The notes beneath the pieces are model-generated. The model ran no database searches, was not told where the DNA came from, and saw only the letters and a list, made by a program, of their open reading frames with translations. Shown here piece after piece: positions 44,603-54,173 of a DNA stretch of 64,000 nt. Source of the stretch: an uncultured Hyphomonas sp. (GTDB taxonomy: Bacteria; Pseudomonadota; Alphaproteobacteria; Caulobacterales; Hyphomonadaceae); the NCBI RefSeq assembly GCF_963678195.1, contig NZ_OY782759.1, positions 3,038,001-3,102,000 of the forward strand. The letters run 5' to 3'. Made by a program: the position numbers and the translations under genes. Each line of letters starts with the position of its first letter. Position 1 is the stretch's first letter.

Positions 44603-45492
44603 AAACTGAGACAAAACTGCTCGTCGCGGACGACTGGGAAGATTATGCCCTGCTCGATTCCGGGCACCTGCAGAAGCTGGAACGCTTCGGCAGCCAGACC
44701 GTGATCCGGCCCGATCCGCAGGCCTTCTGGGAACCGGCCCGGCCGGTGGAGACCTGGCGCGCGGATGCAATTTTCTCCAGCAAAAACAATGATGAGGACG
44801 GCTCCGGCAATTGGGAGATTCTCTCCCCCAAGGCGCAGGATGTCTGGCCGATGCGCTGGAACGGGCTGACCTTCAATGCCCGGCGTACCGCCTTCCGGCA
44901 CATGGGCGTTTTCCAGGAACATTCGGTCCACTGGCGCTTTGCCCAGGACCAGATCCGCGCCGCGGGCCGGCCCGTCAAAGCCTTGAATCTCTTCGGTTAT
45001 ACCGGAATGATGTCCCTCGCCTGCGCCGCCGCCGGCGCGGAGGTCGTGCACCTCGATGCGAGCCCGAAATCGAACGGCTATGGCAAGGAAAACCAGACCC
45101 TCAGCGGCCTCGACGACAAGCCGATCCGCTGGATCGCCGACGATGCGATGAAGTTCACCGCCCGCGAAATCCGGCGCGGCAACCGCTATGACGGCATCAT
45201 CCTGGACCCGCCGAAATTCGGCCGGGGGCCAAAGAACGAGACCTGGCGGTTTGAAGAAAATCTTCCGGAATTACTGGACACTGTGCGGGACCTGCTGAGC
45301 GATCAGCCGCGCTTCGTGATCCTGACGGCCTATGCCGTGCGCCTGTCCTACCTCGCCCTCGCCCAGGCCCTGGCCGACCGGCTGAAGCCCTATGGCGGCA
45401 CGATGGAGATGGGCGAAATGGCCCTCCCCCAGCAAGACTCCGATCGCCTCCTGCCAACAGCGATCTATGCCCGCTGGCGCGCGGACGACTGA
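44599..45492 (+). CDS. Class I SAM-dependent methyltransferase, RlmI-like
   Basis: A 297-residue protein whose ATG at 44599 overlaps the SpoU gene stop. Residues about 135-170 form the SAM site: LNLFGYTGMMSLACAAAGAEV then HLDASPKSNGYGKEN. The catalytic-site motif is ILDPPKFGRGPKNETW (NPPF-like in other groups), as in 23S rRNA m5C methyltransferases and related cluster enzymes. It lacks an obvious PUA domain at the N-terminus. A target RNA is inferred from the coupled SpoU gene. Confidence 0.8.
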   Translation: MKTETKLLVADDWEDYALLDSGHLQKLERFGSQTVIRPDPQAFWEPARPVETWRADAIFSSKNNDEDGSGNWEILSPKAQDVWPMRWNGLTFNARRTAFRHMGVFQEHSVHWRFAQDQIRAAGRPVKALNLFGYTGMMSLACAAAGAEVVHLDASPKSNGYGKENQTLSGLDDKPIRWIADDAMKFTAREIRRGNRYDGIILDPPKFGRGPKNETWRFEENLPELLDTVRDLLSDQPRFVILTAYAVRLSYLALAQALADRLKPYGGTMEMGEMALPQQDSDRLLPTAIYARWRADD

Positions 45493-45631
45493 CACCGCCT
45501 CCCCCGGCAAACCGGTTTTGGGCCGGTTGGATAAGGCCGTGTCAGCAGACCATCACAAACACCGTCTATAGACACTCTACAGGCACTCTATGGCGCTGCG
45601 CTGAGCCCTCTGCCGATCACTTTTCTCCCCC

Positions 45632-45665
45632 CAAAAGAAAACGGCGGCCCCGAAGGACCGCCGTT
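45632..45665 (-). terminator. Terminator after the TonB-dependent receptor gene
   Basis: AACGGCGG (45640-45647) pairs with CCGCCGTT (45658-45665); in minus-strand sense TTTTCTTTTGG follows. The remainder of 45493-45631 holds nothing I recognise. Confidence 0.8.
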
Positions 45666-45692
45666 CCCGATTTTGCCGTTGGGCGAGCCGAC

Positions 45693-48600
45693 TTAGAAGT
45701 CGAAGGTCGCGCCGACGAAGAAGTAACGGCCCAGCGCGTCATAAGACTGCGGGTAGGTGTTGCCGTTACCGGTCGTACCGGTCGAAGCCGACAGCGGCGG
45801 ATCTTCGTCCATAACGTTGTTCACACCGAAGCGGAACGACACCCAATCCTTCGCGGCCCACTGGCCAGCCAGGTCGATGTAGTTCTGGGCATCCAGCGTG
45901 GAGTCGACGCGGCCGGTTGCGCCGGTGTCGAGGTCCACAGAGCCCATGTAGCGCCAGGTTGCGTTCAGATCGAGACCGTCAACCGGGGTCGCCCAGCTTG
46001 CCCGCAGGCGGTGACGCCATTCCGGGGTCGGGGTGAAGCAGTCGTTACCGTACTTGCCGACGCAGTCATACTCGTAAGCCGCGTTGCCGACCGGGTCGAC
46101 ATCGAAGCTGTCCAGGTATGTGCCGTTCATCGACAGGTTCAGCGAACCGTAGGTCCCCATGTCGAAGCCATAGGACATTGCAACATCATAACCGGACGTG
46201 GTCACACCACCGATGTTGGTGTTCAGGTCAACCACGTTGCCGGAACCGACCCAGAGCTGGCCATTGGCGTTACGCTGGATCTTGTTACAGGCATCCTGGT
46301 CGCCCTGCAGGTAGCAGAGCTGCATCGTGACCGACGCGCCGACCTGCGAAATCGCATCCGTGATTTCGATGTCGTAGTAGTCAACCGACGCCGAGAAGCC
46401 CGGCAGGAAGGTTGGGGTCGCAACGAAGCCAACCGTCAGAGTCTTAGCTTCTTCAGGCTGAAGGCTCGGATCACCACCTTGCAGGTAGTTGTACTGGCCA
46501 GCAGGTGACTCCAGTGCGCCGGAGTTAGCCTGAGCCGCATTCACCTGCCACGGGTTGGACCCGATACAAGCAGCGCCACCCGTGCCATCTTCAGCCGGAT
46601 CGGTGAAGTCGCAAAGGTCATCATCCAGGTCGAACAGGTTGAAGCCCTGAGCCTGGAAGAGGTCGATGACGTTCGGTGCGCGAACGGCCTGCTGGTAGCT
46701 GGCGCGGAAGCGGATGTCCGTCGTCGGAGCATAGTCACCGCCGATCTTGTACGAGTCGGAGCTGATGCCCGTCGAGTAGTCAGAGTAACGGTAAGCACCT
46801 TCGATCGACAGAAGTTCGATGCCCGGTCTGCCGTTCACGAGCGGCAGCTGGAATTCACCGAAGAGGTCATAAGCGTCGATTGCGCCGCTGAGGCCGATCG
46901 TCGGACCGCCCTGGCCAGCACCATCACCCGTTGCGAACGAGTTATCGGTGATCGATTCCAGAGAGTCACGGCGGTATTCAGCACCGAAAGCAACCTGAAG
47001 ACCGGAATCGGCCGACGGAAGCTGGAAGCCATACTGGCCGAGATCACCGGTCAACGAGCCCGTCACGATGTTCTGAGCCGTTGTACCGTTCTGAAGAAGC
47101 GGAACCTGCAGATAGTTCAGTGCAGCCTCAGTCACATTACCGACAGTCCAAACGTCGTACGGGACACAGTTCGGATCGGTTCCGTCAACCACGCTTTGGC
47201 AAACTGCGTTACCATCACCATCGTCAACCACGTCCATCGCCCGGGTAAGGCGGGTCACAGAGAATTCGTTGGTGTACGAGCGGCTGAGAGTCGACTGAGC
47301 GTAAGACGCGGACAGATCATACGACCAGCCCGGAGCCTTGTAGAGGTCACCACGGATACCCACGACGCCACGATAGGTCTGGTAGCCGAGGTTGTCGGTA
47401 CGGCCACCGCCTTCGACGTTACGACGACCGAAGTAGGCCGGCGAAACACCGTTGAACGGCGTCGTGATGAAATTACCATCAGCGTCCAAGCCGGGGGCAG
47501 CCCCCGTCAGAGCAGTCTGGTCTGCACCATTCGCAAAGGCCAGCCATGCTGCACCGGCAGCGGGATTTTCAAAACCGTTGAGGAATTCAGCGACTTCATC
47601 TTTTTCCGTGTCCGGATCATCCACGATGCTCGGCACCAGGTCCACATTACACAGACCATCGCGCTGGCCATCAGAGAGCAGCGGGTTGTCGCAGCTGATG
47701 CCCTGGGTCACGAAGAAGTTGCCCGACGGAGCAATCTGCGCCTTGGACTCATAATCCATGAACATGACCTGGGTGTAGGCCTCAACATAGTCATTGATCT
47801 GGTAATGACCGTTGAAACCAACCGAGTAGCGGTCGTCCGGGCGCTGATAATAGTTCAGCGGACCATAGTTGTACTGGTAATCGCTGGACCACGGAATGAG
47901 TTCGCTGGTGGCCGGGTCAAGCGAATAGTTGAACGCGTTGAAGTCCGTGATACGGCCCGGATAAGACGTCGACGACCCACCGCAGAGGAAATCACCGGTG
48001 TCGGAATCGAGACCCGCCGAACATGCGGAGTAGTCGCGATTGGCCTGAAGGACGGAATCGTTGTGGCGGTAGCCAACCCATGCAGTGATGTTACCGCGGC
48101 CGTCATCGGTGTTCACACCCATGATCGCGGTGATCTCTTTCGAGTAGCCGTCAGTGACATTGTCGTCCGGCAGAGCGAACTGCGACGGGTTCGTCAGGCC
48201 ACGCTGTGCGATCACATCGCGCAGGTTGCCGTTCGTGTCATAGTCGTTGTTGTGCTGGTAGAAACCGTACTGGGTATCGATCTGCACGCCTTCGAAGTCG
48301 TCCTTCATGATGAAGTTGACAACGCCGGCGATGGCGTCCGAACCGTAAACAGCCGATGCGCCGCCCGTCAGGACGTCAACGCGTTCGACGAGCTGGCCCG
48401 GGATGAGGTTGAGGTCAGCGGCCGGATCGTTCGGCGAACCGTATGGCAGGCGCTTGCCGTCAACCAGGACCAGCGTACGCACAGCGTTGCCGCCAAGGTC
48501 GAGGTTACGCAGCGAAACCGTTGCCGTACCAGTGGCACCGTTCGACACGGTCGAGTTCTGTGCGGCAAAAGCCTGCGGCAGCTGGGTGACGAGATCTTCG

Positions 48601-48866
48601 ACCTTGGTCACACCCTGCAGCTTGATGTCATTGGCAGAAACCGACGTCACCGGGCTGGTCGTGGTGAGGTTCGGCTGCGCGATGCGCGAACCGGTCACAT
48701 ACACCGTTTCCTGGCGTGCGGTTGCGTCTTCCGTGGTGGTGGCCACGGTATCGACGGCTTCGTCTGCTTCCTGGGCAACGGCGAGCATGCCCGCCTGCGC
48801 CATAAATGCTGCACCCGCAAAGACGGACGAAGCAAGCAGGCGGGACTTCATGGATTTCCCGTTCAC
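45693..48866 (-). CDS. TonB-dependent outer-membrane receptor
   Basis: A 1057-residue receptor. GTG at 48866 is chosen because GGAGG lies 7 bases upstream; the ATG five codons on is poorly spaced. The signal peptide runs to about VAQEADEAVD. The plug domain begins ETVYVTGSRIAQPNL with VTKVEDLVTQLPQAF and LVLVDGKRLPYG; SAVYGSDAIAGVVNFIMKDDF is the conserved plug segment. The 22-strand barrel ends with the aromatic YFFVGATFDF. Such receptors import iron chelates, vitamin B12 or oligosaccharides and peptides with TonB energy. No regulator or enzyme beside it indicates the substrate; the next gene cluster includes a peptide-binding lipoprotein. Confidence 0.95.
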   Translation of the reverse strand: MNGKSMKSRLLASSVFAGAAFMAQAGMLAVAQEADEAVDTVATTTEDATARQETVYVTGSRIAQPNLTTTSPVTSVSANDIKLQGVTKVEDLVTQLPQAFAAQNSTVSNGATGTATVSLRNLDLGGNAVRTLVLVDGKRLPYGSPNDPAADLNLIPGQLVERVDVLTGGASAVYGSDAIAGVVNFIMKDDFEGVQIDTQYGFYQHNNDYDTNGNLRDVIAQRGLTNPSQFALPDDNVTDGYSKEITAIMGVNTDDGRGNITAWVGYRHNDSVLQANRDYSACSAGLDSDTGDFLCGGSSTSYPGRITDFNAFNYSLDPATSELIPWSSDYQYNYGPLNYYQRPDDRYSVGFNGHYQINDYVEAYTQVMFMDYESKAQIAPSGNFFVTQGISCDNPLLSDGQRDGLCNVDLVPSIVDDPDTEKDEVAEFLNGFENPAAGAAWLAFANGADQTALTGAAPGLDADGNFITTPFNGVSPAYFGRRNVEGGGRTDNLGYQTYRGVVGIRGDLYKAPGWSYDLSASYAQSTLSRSYTNEFSVTRLTRAMDVVDDGDGNAVCQSVVDGTDPNCVPYDVWTVGNVTEAALNYLQVPLLQNGTTAQNIVTGSLTGDLGQYGFQLPSADSGLQVAFGAEYRRDSLESITDNSFATGDGAGQGGPTIGLSGAIDAYDLFGEFQLPLVNGRPGIELLSIEGAYRYSDYSTGISSDSYKIGGDYAPTTDIRFRASYQQAVRAPNVIDLFQAQGFNLFDLDDDLCDFTDPAEDGTGGAACIGSNPWQVNAAQANSGALESPAGQYNYLQGGDPSLQPEEAKTLTVGFVATPTFLPGFSASVDYYDIEITDAISQVGASVTMQLCYLQGDQDACNKIQRNANGQLWVGSGNVVDLNTNIGGVTTSGYDVAMSYGFDMGTYGSLNLSMNGTYLDSFDVDPVGNAAYEYDCVGKYGNDCFTPTPEWRHRLRASWATPVDGLDLNATWRYMGSVDLDTGATGRVDSTLDAQNYIDLAGQWAAKDWVSFRFGVNNVMDEDPPLSASTGTTGNGNTYPQSYDALGRYFFVGATFDF

Positions 48867-48943
48867 TATATTACCTCCAAAAGTTGAACTGCGCTTGAGC
48901 ACAAGCGCATGCCCGGACCCCTGAAATCCGGACTTGGCCATAT

Positions 48944-48972
48944 CGATAAGGCCCTCGTCACCTTAGCGTCAA
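48944..48972 (-). promoter_or_regulatory. Candidate promoter of the TonB receptor gene
   Basis: On the minus strand TTGACG (48972-48967) and TTATCG (48949-48944) are separated by 17 bases, about 78 bases before the GTG start. The leader includes a CGCTTG/CAAGCG stem near 48892-48908. Confidence 0.45.
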
Positions 48973-49017
48973 CGCGCTGTTACCGTTCTGTCATCGAAAG
49001 AAGTGGGGTGTGGTTTA

Positions 49018-49040
49018 TTTGCCTCAGTTGCCGAGGCAAA
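49018..49040 (-). other. Hairpin just after the DUF3667 gene stop
   Basis: TTTGCCTC (49018-49025) and GAGGCAAA (49033-49040) form a perfect 8-bp stem 5 bases after the stop of the DUF3667 gene. There is no T-run, so terminator activity is uncertain. Confidence 0.4.
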
Positions 49041-49045
49041 CACCG

Positions 49046-50134
49046 TTACGTCAGCAGAAAACTGAGGATAACCAGCCCAATGGCCAGCACAAACAGGACG
49101 GTTATGCCCAGAATCAGCAATATCGAGGTACGAAACGCCGCCATGAACAGGCCGGTCCCGTAGGTGACCCGGAGCTGGCGGTGAAGGTACCAGATGGCCC
49201 AGGGTGTGCCGATTCCGAACAACCACCCTGCCCCGGTGTGCAGGAATGCGGCAGCAAGCAGCAACAGGGTCAACAGGCTGTAAATAAAGGTCTGGAAATG
49301 AAGCGCCGTGATCACGTGGTCGTACACGTAAATCTTGCGGTGCCACGCGTACATGACCGCCAGCATCAGGGCCAGGAGCGGCATGAACATCAGGCTGAAC
49401 CGCGGCGCCCACTCGCGCAGGCGGGCCCCGAACCGGTCCTGATTCTCAAGAACGCGGGCGAGCCGGTCCCCTGCCCCCCTGATCGTTGCAACCTCCTCCG
49501 GCGAGGCGTCTTCATTCGTGGTCAGGTCGATCATCTCTTCGAGCGCATCGCGGTCGACCTTGCCCGTCGACTCGTCGAGGAACGGGGTTTTTGAGCCGGA
49601 TTCGAGGTTGGCGAGCGCCTTCTCCAATACGGGCCGGGTTTCGGGATCGAGGTTTTCGTCAGCCAGTTCCGCCTGAATGGCCTCGATCATCTGCGCGCTG
49701 TTCTCTTCGGACAGGCTCATGGCCGAGCCGGGATTGAGCTCCCAGTCCTGATACCAGCCGAGCCGGTCGCCGAGACCGAAAACCGTGAGGAAAAACAATA
49801 CCGAAGCCAGCAGGAACAGCCGGAATGGCGGAACATAGCGGGCGCGCTGGCCGTCCAGATAGTTCCGTGTCATCCGCCCCGGCCGGAACAGCAGCATCGG
49901 CACCGAGCGCCAGAGGCGGCTGTCCAGCGCGAGCGTGTCGGCAAGGCTGGACGCGACCAGGCTGAAGAAAGGCCGGTGGAAGTTCGACGCAAGCTGGCCA
50001 CACCGCGAGCAGTAGCGCTCTGCGACCGGGGCGCCGCAATTCCGGCAGGGCTCGCCCTTCGTGACCGGGTGGTGTTCGCCGGAGGTGAGGCCGCCGAGCG
50101 CGGCGGCCCCGGCGGCTTCCATGTCATGGCTCAT
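49046..50134 (-). CDS. DUF3667-type membrane protein with N-terminal zinc ribbon
   Basis: A 362-residue protein. The N-terminus has a CXXC..CXXC ribbon: CRNCGAPVAERYCSRCGQ (residues about 30-47). Hydrophobic segments lie near 100-120, 245-262, 280-300, 305-320 and 335-360, with an acidic non-membrane region (DENLDPETRPVLEKALANLE) between the first and second. GRMTRNYLDGQRARYVPPFRLFL is a typical DUF3667 stretch. The family has no established function. It lies 24 bases downstream of the peptide-binding protein gene on the same strand and may share its transcript. Confidence 0.75.
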   Translation of the reverse strand: MSHDMEAAGAAALGGLTSGEHHPVTKGEPCRNCGAPVAERYCSRCGQLASNFHRPFFSLVASSLADTLALDSRLWRSVPMLLFRPGRMTRNYLDGQRARYVPPFRLFLLASVLFFLTVFGLGDRLGWYQDWELNPGSAMSLSEENSAQMIEAIQAELADENLDPETRPVLEKALANLESGSKTPFLDESTGKVDRDALEEMIDLTTNEDASPEEVATIRGAGDRLARVLENQDRFGARLREWAPRFSLMFMPLLALMLAVMYAWHRKIYVYDHVITALHFQTFIYSLLTLLLLAAAFLHTGAGWLFGIGTPWAIWYLHRQLRVTYGTGLFMAAFRTSILLILGITVLFVLAIGLVILSFLLT

Positions 50135-50158
50135 GCCGCCTCCCCTGTTCAGCAGCGC

Positions 50159-51790
50159 CTATTCAGCCGCTTTGATACCATCCTTGCACATGAAGCGCGA
50201 GCGGTGCTGGTCCTTGGCGTTGTCCTCGTAGCCGGTCAGGTCCGGGTCCACGAGGTTCTTGGTAACCTGGAACCACATCGGCGTGATCGGATAGTCGTTC
50301 AGCATCAGATCTTCGGCTTCAGCAAAGGTCTCGGCCCGCTTCTTCAGATCGAGTTCCGAATTCGACCGTGCCAGCAGGGCGTCATATTCCGGATTGTCGT
50401 AATTGCCGTAGTTCTGCTGGCCGGTGTCGGATTTCAGCAGGTAGAGGAAGTTGATCGGGTCGTCGAAGTCGGCAACCCAGGCGCCATCGGCCACCTGGAA
50501 GTCCGACTGGCGCAGGCGGGCATAAAGCACTTTCGTGTCCTGCTTGATGATGGTCGGCTTCACCCAGGGCGCAATCTCGGCCCAGTTGGCCTGCGCAACC
50601 GGGGCAACCTTCGGGTTATCGTCGGTAGAGCGGTGAATGTATTCGAACTCCAGCGGATTGTCCGGCCCGTAGCCGGCTTCTTCCAGAAGGCGTTTGGCTT
50701 CTGCGAGACGCTCCTCGCGTGGCATATCTTCCCATTCCACATGCGGCCGCGGCACATCGTAATTGTCGACCCCCGGCGGCACGAAGGAATAGGCCGGCAC
50801 GTAGCCCGGCGTCAGGACGCTCTTCACCATGAACTCCCGGTCGAGCGCCATGGACAGGGCCTTGCGCACGCGTACATCGTCAAACGGGGCGACCTGGGAG
50901 TTGAACGACCAGTACGTCGTTATCAGGGCCGGTGTCGTGCGCACCCAGCCCGGCAGCTTCGCCTCGATCTCGGCCTGGCGGGCACCATCGAAGGCATTGT
51001 TGAGGTCCAGCTCACCGGCCTGGATCTTGTTCTCGACGGACGTGAGGTCTTCCAGTTCGAAATAGACCACACGGTCGAAACAGGCATCCTCGGCCCCGAA
51101 GCCGGTCGGGTTCTTGTCGGCGACCAACTGGTCGCCCGTGCGCCAGTAGACCAGCTTGTACGGACCGTTCACCACGATGTTGTCGGGCTGGATCCAGGCA
51201 TCGCCATAGGTTTCGATGGCGTGGCTAGGCACCGGGTAGGTCGTGTAGTGGGACAGCAGGCCCGGCAGGTATGGCGCCGGGTATTCCAGCGTCAGTTCCA
51301 GCGTCTTGTCGTCGATCGCGCGGGCGCCAAGCTCTTCCGGCGGCAACTCGCCCCGATTGATCTCGCCGGCATTCTTGATGAGGTAGAGCAGCGAGGAATA
51401 CTGCGACGCCACTTCCGGAGACTGGATGCGGCGCAGGCCATAGACGAAATCATCCGCCACGACCGGATTGCCATCCGACCAGTAATAATCCCCGAGATGG
51501 AAGGTCCAGACGAGGCCGTCTTCGCTGGTTTCCCAGCTCGTCGCCATGCCGGGTTCCGGACGGGCGTCCACGCCATCGGTCGTCAGGCCGATGAACATGT
51601 CGCCAATGATGATGTTCTCCCACTGGGCCGAGGATTTGTGCGGATCCAGCGTATCGACCTTGGCCGAAATACCGCGCCGCAGGGTCGGCACATCGCCGGC
51701 AGATTCGCCGCCACCGCCACCTCCACAAGCTGCCAGGACAAGGGCCAGTGCGCCGGTGGCCATCAGGCCGCGCATACGGGAGAAGATCAT
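50159..51790 (-). CDS. ABC transporter peptide-binding lipoprotein (OppA-like)
   Basis: A 543-residue family 5 substrate-binding protein. AGGAG is 7 bases before the ATG. The lipoprotein signal ends LALVLAACGGGG with cysteine 22 acylated. The mature protein has LRRGISAKVDTLDPHKSSAQ, then FHLGDYYWSDGNPVVADDFVYGLRR and MALDREFMVKSVLTPGYVP, typical of OppA/DppA proteins that capture peptides in the periplasm. No permease or ATPase genes accompany it, so it either uses a transporter elsewhere or acts alone, e.g. in peptidoglycan peptide recycling. Confidence 0.9.
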   Translation of the reverse strand: MIFSRMRGLMATGALALVLAACGGGGGGESAGDVPTLRRGISAKVDTLDPHKSSAQWENIIIGDMFIGLTTDGVDARPEPGMATSWETSEDGLVWTFHLGDYYWSDGNPVVADDFVYGLRRIQSPEVASQYSSLLYLIKNAGEINRGELPPEELGARAIDDKTLELTLEYPAPYLPGLLSHYTTYPVPSHAIETYGDAWIQPDNIVVNGPYKLVYWRTGDQLVADKNPTGFGAEDACFDRVVYFELEDLTSVENKIQAGELDLNNAFDGARQAEIEAKLPGWVRTTPALITTYWSFNSQVAPFDDVRVRKALSMALDREFMVKSVLTPGYVPAYSFVPPGVDNYDVPRPHVEWEDMPREERLAEAKRLLEEAGYGPDNPLEFEYIHRSTDDNPKVAPVAQANWAEIAPWVKPTIIKQDTKVLYARLRQSDFQVADGAWVADFDDPINFLYLLKSDTGQQNYGNYDNPEYDALLARSNSELDLKKRAETFAEAEDLMLNDYPITPMWFQVTKNLVDPDLTGYEDNAKDQHRSRFMCKDGIKAAE

Positions 51791-51999
51791 TCACATACTC
51801 CTAGGTGGTCTCAATCTGGATTGTTTGCTGCCAGATGGCGGCCCAAATGAAAAGACTTTGCTGATTTTGAATGAACGGAAGCTGAGTTTGCCGCAAACTG
51901 CGGCCTCCCCTTCCCGAGCCTGCCCGGATTTGCCAGAACTGGCGAAAGACACAGGTGACAGACAGGGGCGCGACAGCCCCGATTTCGAGGAACACCGCC

Positions 52000-52518
52000 A
52001 TGAAACGCCCGATCGCCCTCATCGCCGCCGCCATCAGCCTGGCCGCCCTGCCGGCCCTGGCCGAGGATGTGTCCACGTCCGACGTCTATGCCTGCAAGGA
52101 GATCGCGGCGGATACTGAACGGCTGGCCTGCTATGACGCGGCCGTTGGCCGCCTGAAGGCTGCCGAGGAAGCCGGCGAGGTGAAGACCTTCACCCGCAAG
52201 GAAGTCGAGGAAGTGAAGCGCGACAGTTTCGGCTTCTCCATCCCCTCGCTTCCAAAACTGGCCTTTGGCGGCAAGGACGACAGCGGCAAGTCCAAATCGG
52301 ATGAGCTGAAGGAAGTCACCTTCCCGATCCAGTCTATCAGCGGCAAACGCCGCGCGCTGGTCATCACACTGGAGAATGGACAAGTGTGGGAGCAGATCGA
52401 CGACAAGGGCGTCAATCCGCGCGGCCAGAAGGAAGCCCGCATCTACCAGGCAGCGCTCGGCAGCTACAAGATGAAGCTGGACGGCGGCCTGGCCTTCCGC
52501 GCCAAACGCGTGAAATAG
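52000..52518 (+). CDS. Secreted hypothetical protein
   Basis: A 172-residue protein with a signal peptide (MKRPIALIAAAISLAALPALA). The mature N-terminus has CKEIAADTERLACYDAAVG, a two-cysteine helix motif seen at the start of several periplasmic proteins of unknown function. A lysine/glutamate-rich middle follows, then a beta-rich end (FPIQSISGKRRALVITLENGQVWEQI) that looks like a small barrel domain. It stands alone between divergent peptide-binding and downstream MscS genes. No function is proposed. Confidence 0.65.
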   Translation: MKRPIALIAAAISLAALPALAEDVSTSDVYACKEIAADTERLACYDAAVGRLKAAEEAGEVKTFTRKEVEEVKRDSFGFSIPSLPKLAFGGKDDSGKSKSDELKEVTFPIQSISGKRRALVITLENGQVWEQIDDKGVNPRGQKEARIYQAALGSYKMKLDGGLAFRAKRVK

Positions 52519-52702
52519 CGCCCAATCCCTGCCCGCCAGCCGCGTTTGGGCGCGAAAGGCGGGCCCGGCTGTTGAACCGTCGCAACGCTTTGGCTTATCC
52601 GGGCGTATAAGACACGTCACCGCAAGGAGCCCTGTCATCGCCGACGAGGAAAACGCGAAAAAGAAAGACGACCGTTCAAAACGGGAAAAGCTGAAGCTCG
52701 CG

Positions 52703-53671
52703 ATGCGCATCCGGTGGATGAAGCGCGCCCGGCCGCCCATCCTGTTCGCCCTGATCGGTGCCGCGATCCTGACGGTGCCCCACACGGGCCTGGCGCCCGA
52801 TTGGGACAAACTCGGCGACTGGCCGGACATACTGGCCTCGATCTGTTTCGTCGGCGCAATCGGGTGGACGATCGGCACGCTGATCGATGGGTTGATCAAA
52901 CGGCGGCTCGCCAAGCTGAACTTTCACGAGGCTGACAATCTGAAAGCGCGCAAAACCGCGACGCGCCTGGATGTGGTCCGGCGCATCTGGGTTGTCACGG
53001 TCGGCATTGTCACCGTCGCCGCTGCCCTGACCGTCATTCCGGGCGTCAAACAGTTCGGTGTCAGCCTGTTCGCCTCCGCCGGGATCGCGGGCATTGCGGT
53101 CGGCATTGCCGCCCGTCCGGTGCTGTCGAACCTGATCGCCGGCCTGCAGATCGCCTTCACCCAGCCGATCAGGCTGGACGATGCGGTGGTGCTGGAAGAC
53201 GAGTGGGGCTGGATCGAGGAAATCGGCCTGTTCTACGTCGTGGTCCGCATCTGGGACTGGCGGCGCCTGATCCTGCCGGTCTCCTATTTCATCGAACAGC
53301 CTTTCCAGAACTGGACGCACAAATCGGCCAGCATCATCGGCAGCGTTTTCTGGTCGCTGGATTACCGGGCGCCGGTGGCCGATATGCGGGACAAGCTGGT
53401 GGAAATCTGCCGCGCCACGCCGCTATGGGATGGCGACGTCGTGAATTTGCAGGTGACGGACACCGGCATGAATACGATCCGTATACGGGCGCTGGCGAGC
53501 GCACGGAACTCCCCTGACGCATGGGACCTGCGCTGCTTTATCCGTGAAAAGATGATTATCTGGCTGCAGGAACATCACCCTGAAGCCCTGCCCCGGGTCC
53601 GCAATGAACTCGACACCCTGCCCGAAGGTGCCTTCGATGGGCGGGCGGTTCAGGCCGGGCGGATGGAATAG
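52703..53671 (+). CDS. MscS-type mechanosensitive channel protein
   Basis: At least 322 residues. Two N-terminal transmembrane segments, then the pore-lining helix and beta domain: SLFASAGIAGIAVGIAARPVLSNL, then AFTQPIRLDDAVVLEDEWGWIEEI and RLILPVSYFIEQPFQNWT, as in MscS/YnaI-like channels that open under membrane tension. The first canonical start is ATG 52703, but AAGGAG at 52624-52629 is 7 bases before an in-frame ATC at 52637, and the 22 codons between (charged, Lys-rich) look coding. The true start may therefore be 52637 with a non-standard ATC. Its end overlaps the convergent next gene by 22 bases. Confidence 0.85.
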   Translation: MRIRWMKRARPPILFALIGAAILTVPHTGLAPDWDKLGDWPDILASICFVGAIGWTIGTLIDGLIKRRLAKLNFHEADNLKARKTATRLDVVRRIWVVTVGIVTVAAALTVIPGVKQFGVSLFASAGIAGIAVGIAARPVLSNLIAGLQIAFTQPIRLDDAVVLEDEWGWIEEIGLFYVVVRIWDWRRLILPVSYFIEQPFQNWTHKSASIIGSVFWSLDYRAPVADMRDKLVEICRATPLWDGDVVNLQVTDTGMNTIRIRALASARNSPDAWDLRCFIREKMIIWLQEHHPEALPRVRNELDTLPEGAFDGRAVQAGRME

Positions 53672-53928
53672 ACGGCCGTCGCGCTCATCACGATCTTGCC
53701 GCCGATCAGGGCAGAGCCACCTGCAAACAGGATGGTCCGCGTGCGCCGGTCGATCCGCGTCTCGAAAGTTGCCGTACCAGCATCCTCAATCCTGGCGGAG
53801 ACATCGACCGTGACGGAAACGAGATCCACAGTCGAAGGCGCGCACAATTCCTCTGCAGCGGCCCGGATGGCCCCCATCAGGTCAAGCGCCAGTTTCTCAT
53901 CCGCCTGAAGCGTCGCCGTAGCCGTCAT
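53650..53928 (-). CDS. Small protein resembling a hotdog-fold thioesterase
   Basis: A 92-residue protein starting at 53928 (MTATATLQADEKLAL). The layout is a helix (LALDLMGAIRAAAEELC), then strands (VDLVSVTVDVSARIED, ATFETRIDRRTRTILFAGG, KIVMSATAVYSIR), reminiscent of PaaI-like hotdog-fold thioesterases but shorter than the usual 130-140 residues. No catalytic motif is clear. Either a compact family or a fragment. It converges on the MscS gene, overlapping its last 22 bases. Confidence 0.5.
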   Translation of the reverse strand: MTATATLQADEKLALDLMGAIRAAAEELCAPSTVDLVSVTVDVSARIEDAGTATFETRIDRRTRTILFAGGSALIGGKIVMSATAVYSIRPA

Positions 53929-54125
53929 GAATGCAGTTCCCCTGTTCTTCGGCCCTTCTTTAAACAGGCCGGAAGCGGAGGGAAAGAGCCGGGCTGCCGG
54001 GAGGCGGCCCACCCGGCCCTTTCAACACGTCCGTCTGGGGTGGGGGGACGCCGGACGTATCAGGCTGAATACGCCCTGCCCCGCCGGTTGGATCATTGGA
54101 GCGGACAATATTTTATCGCACATAG

Positions 54126-54148
54126 AAAAGCCGCCCTGCGGGGGCGGC
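54126..54148 (-). terminator. Terminator after the helical hypothetical gene
   Basis: GCCGCCC (54130-54136) pairs with GGGCGGC (54142-54148); in minus-strand sense TTTTCTATG follows. It lies 26 bases after the stop of the gene at 54174. The rest of 53929-54125 has no feature I recognise. Confidence 0.75.
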
Positions 54149-54173
54149 CGTTCCTGTCATATTTCAGGGGGTA

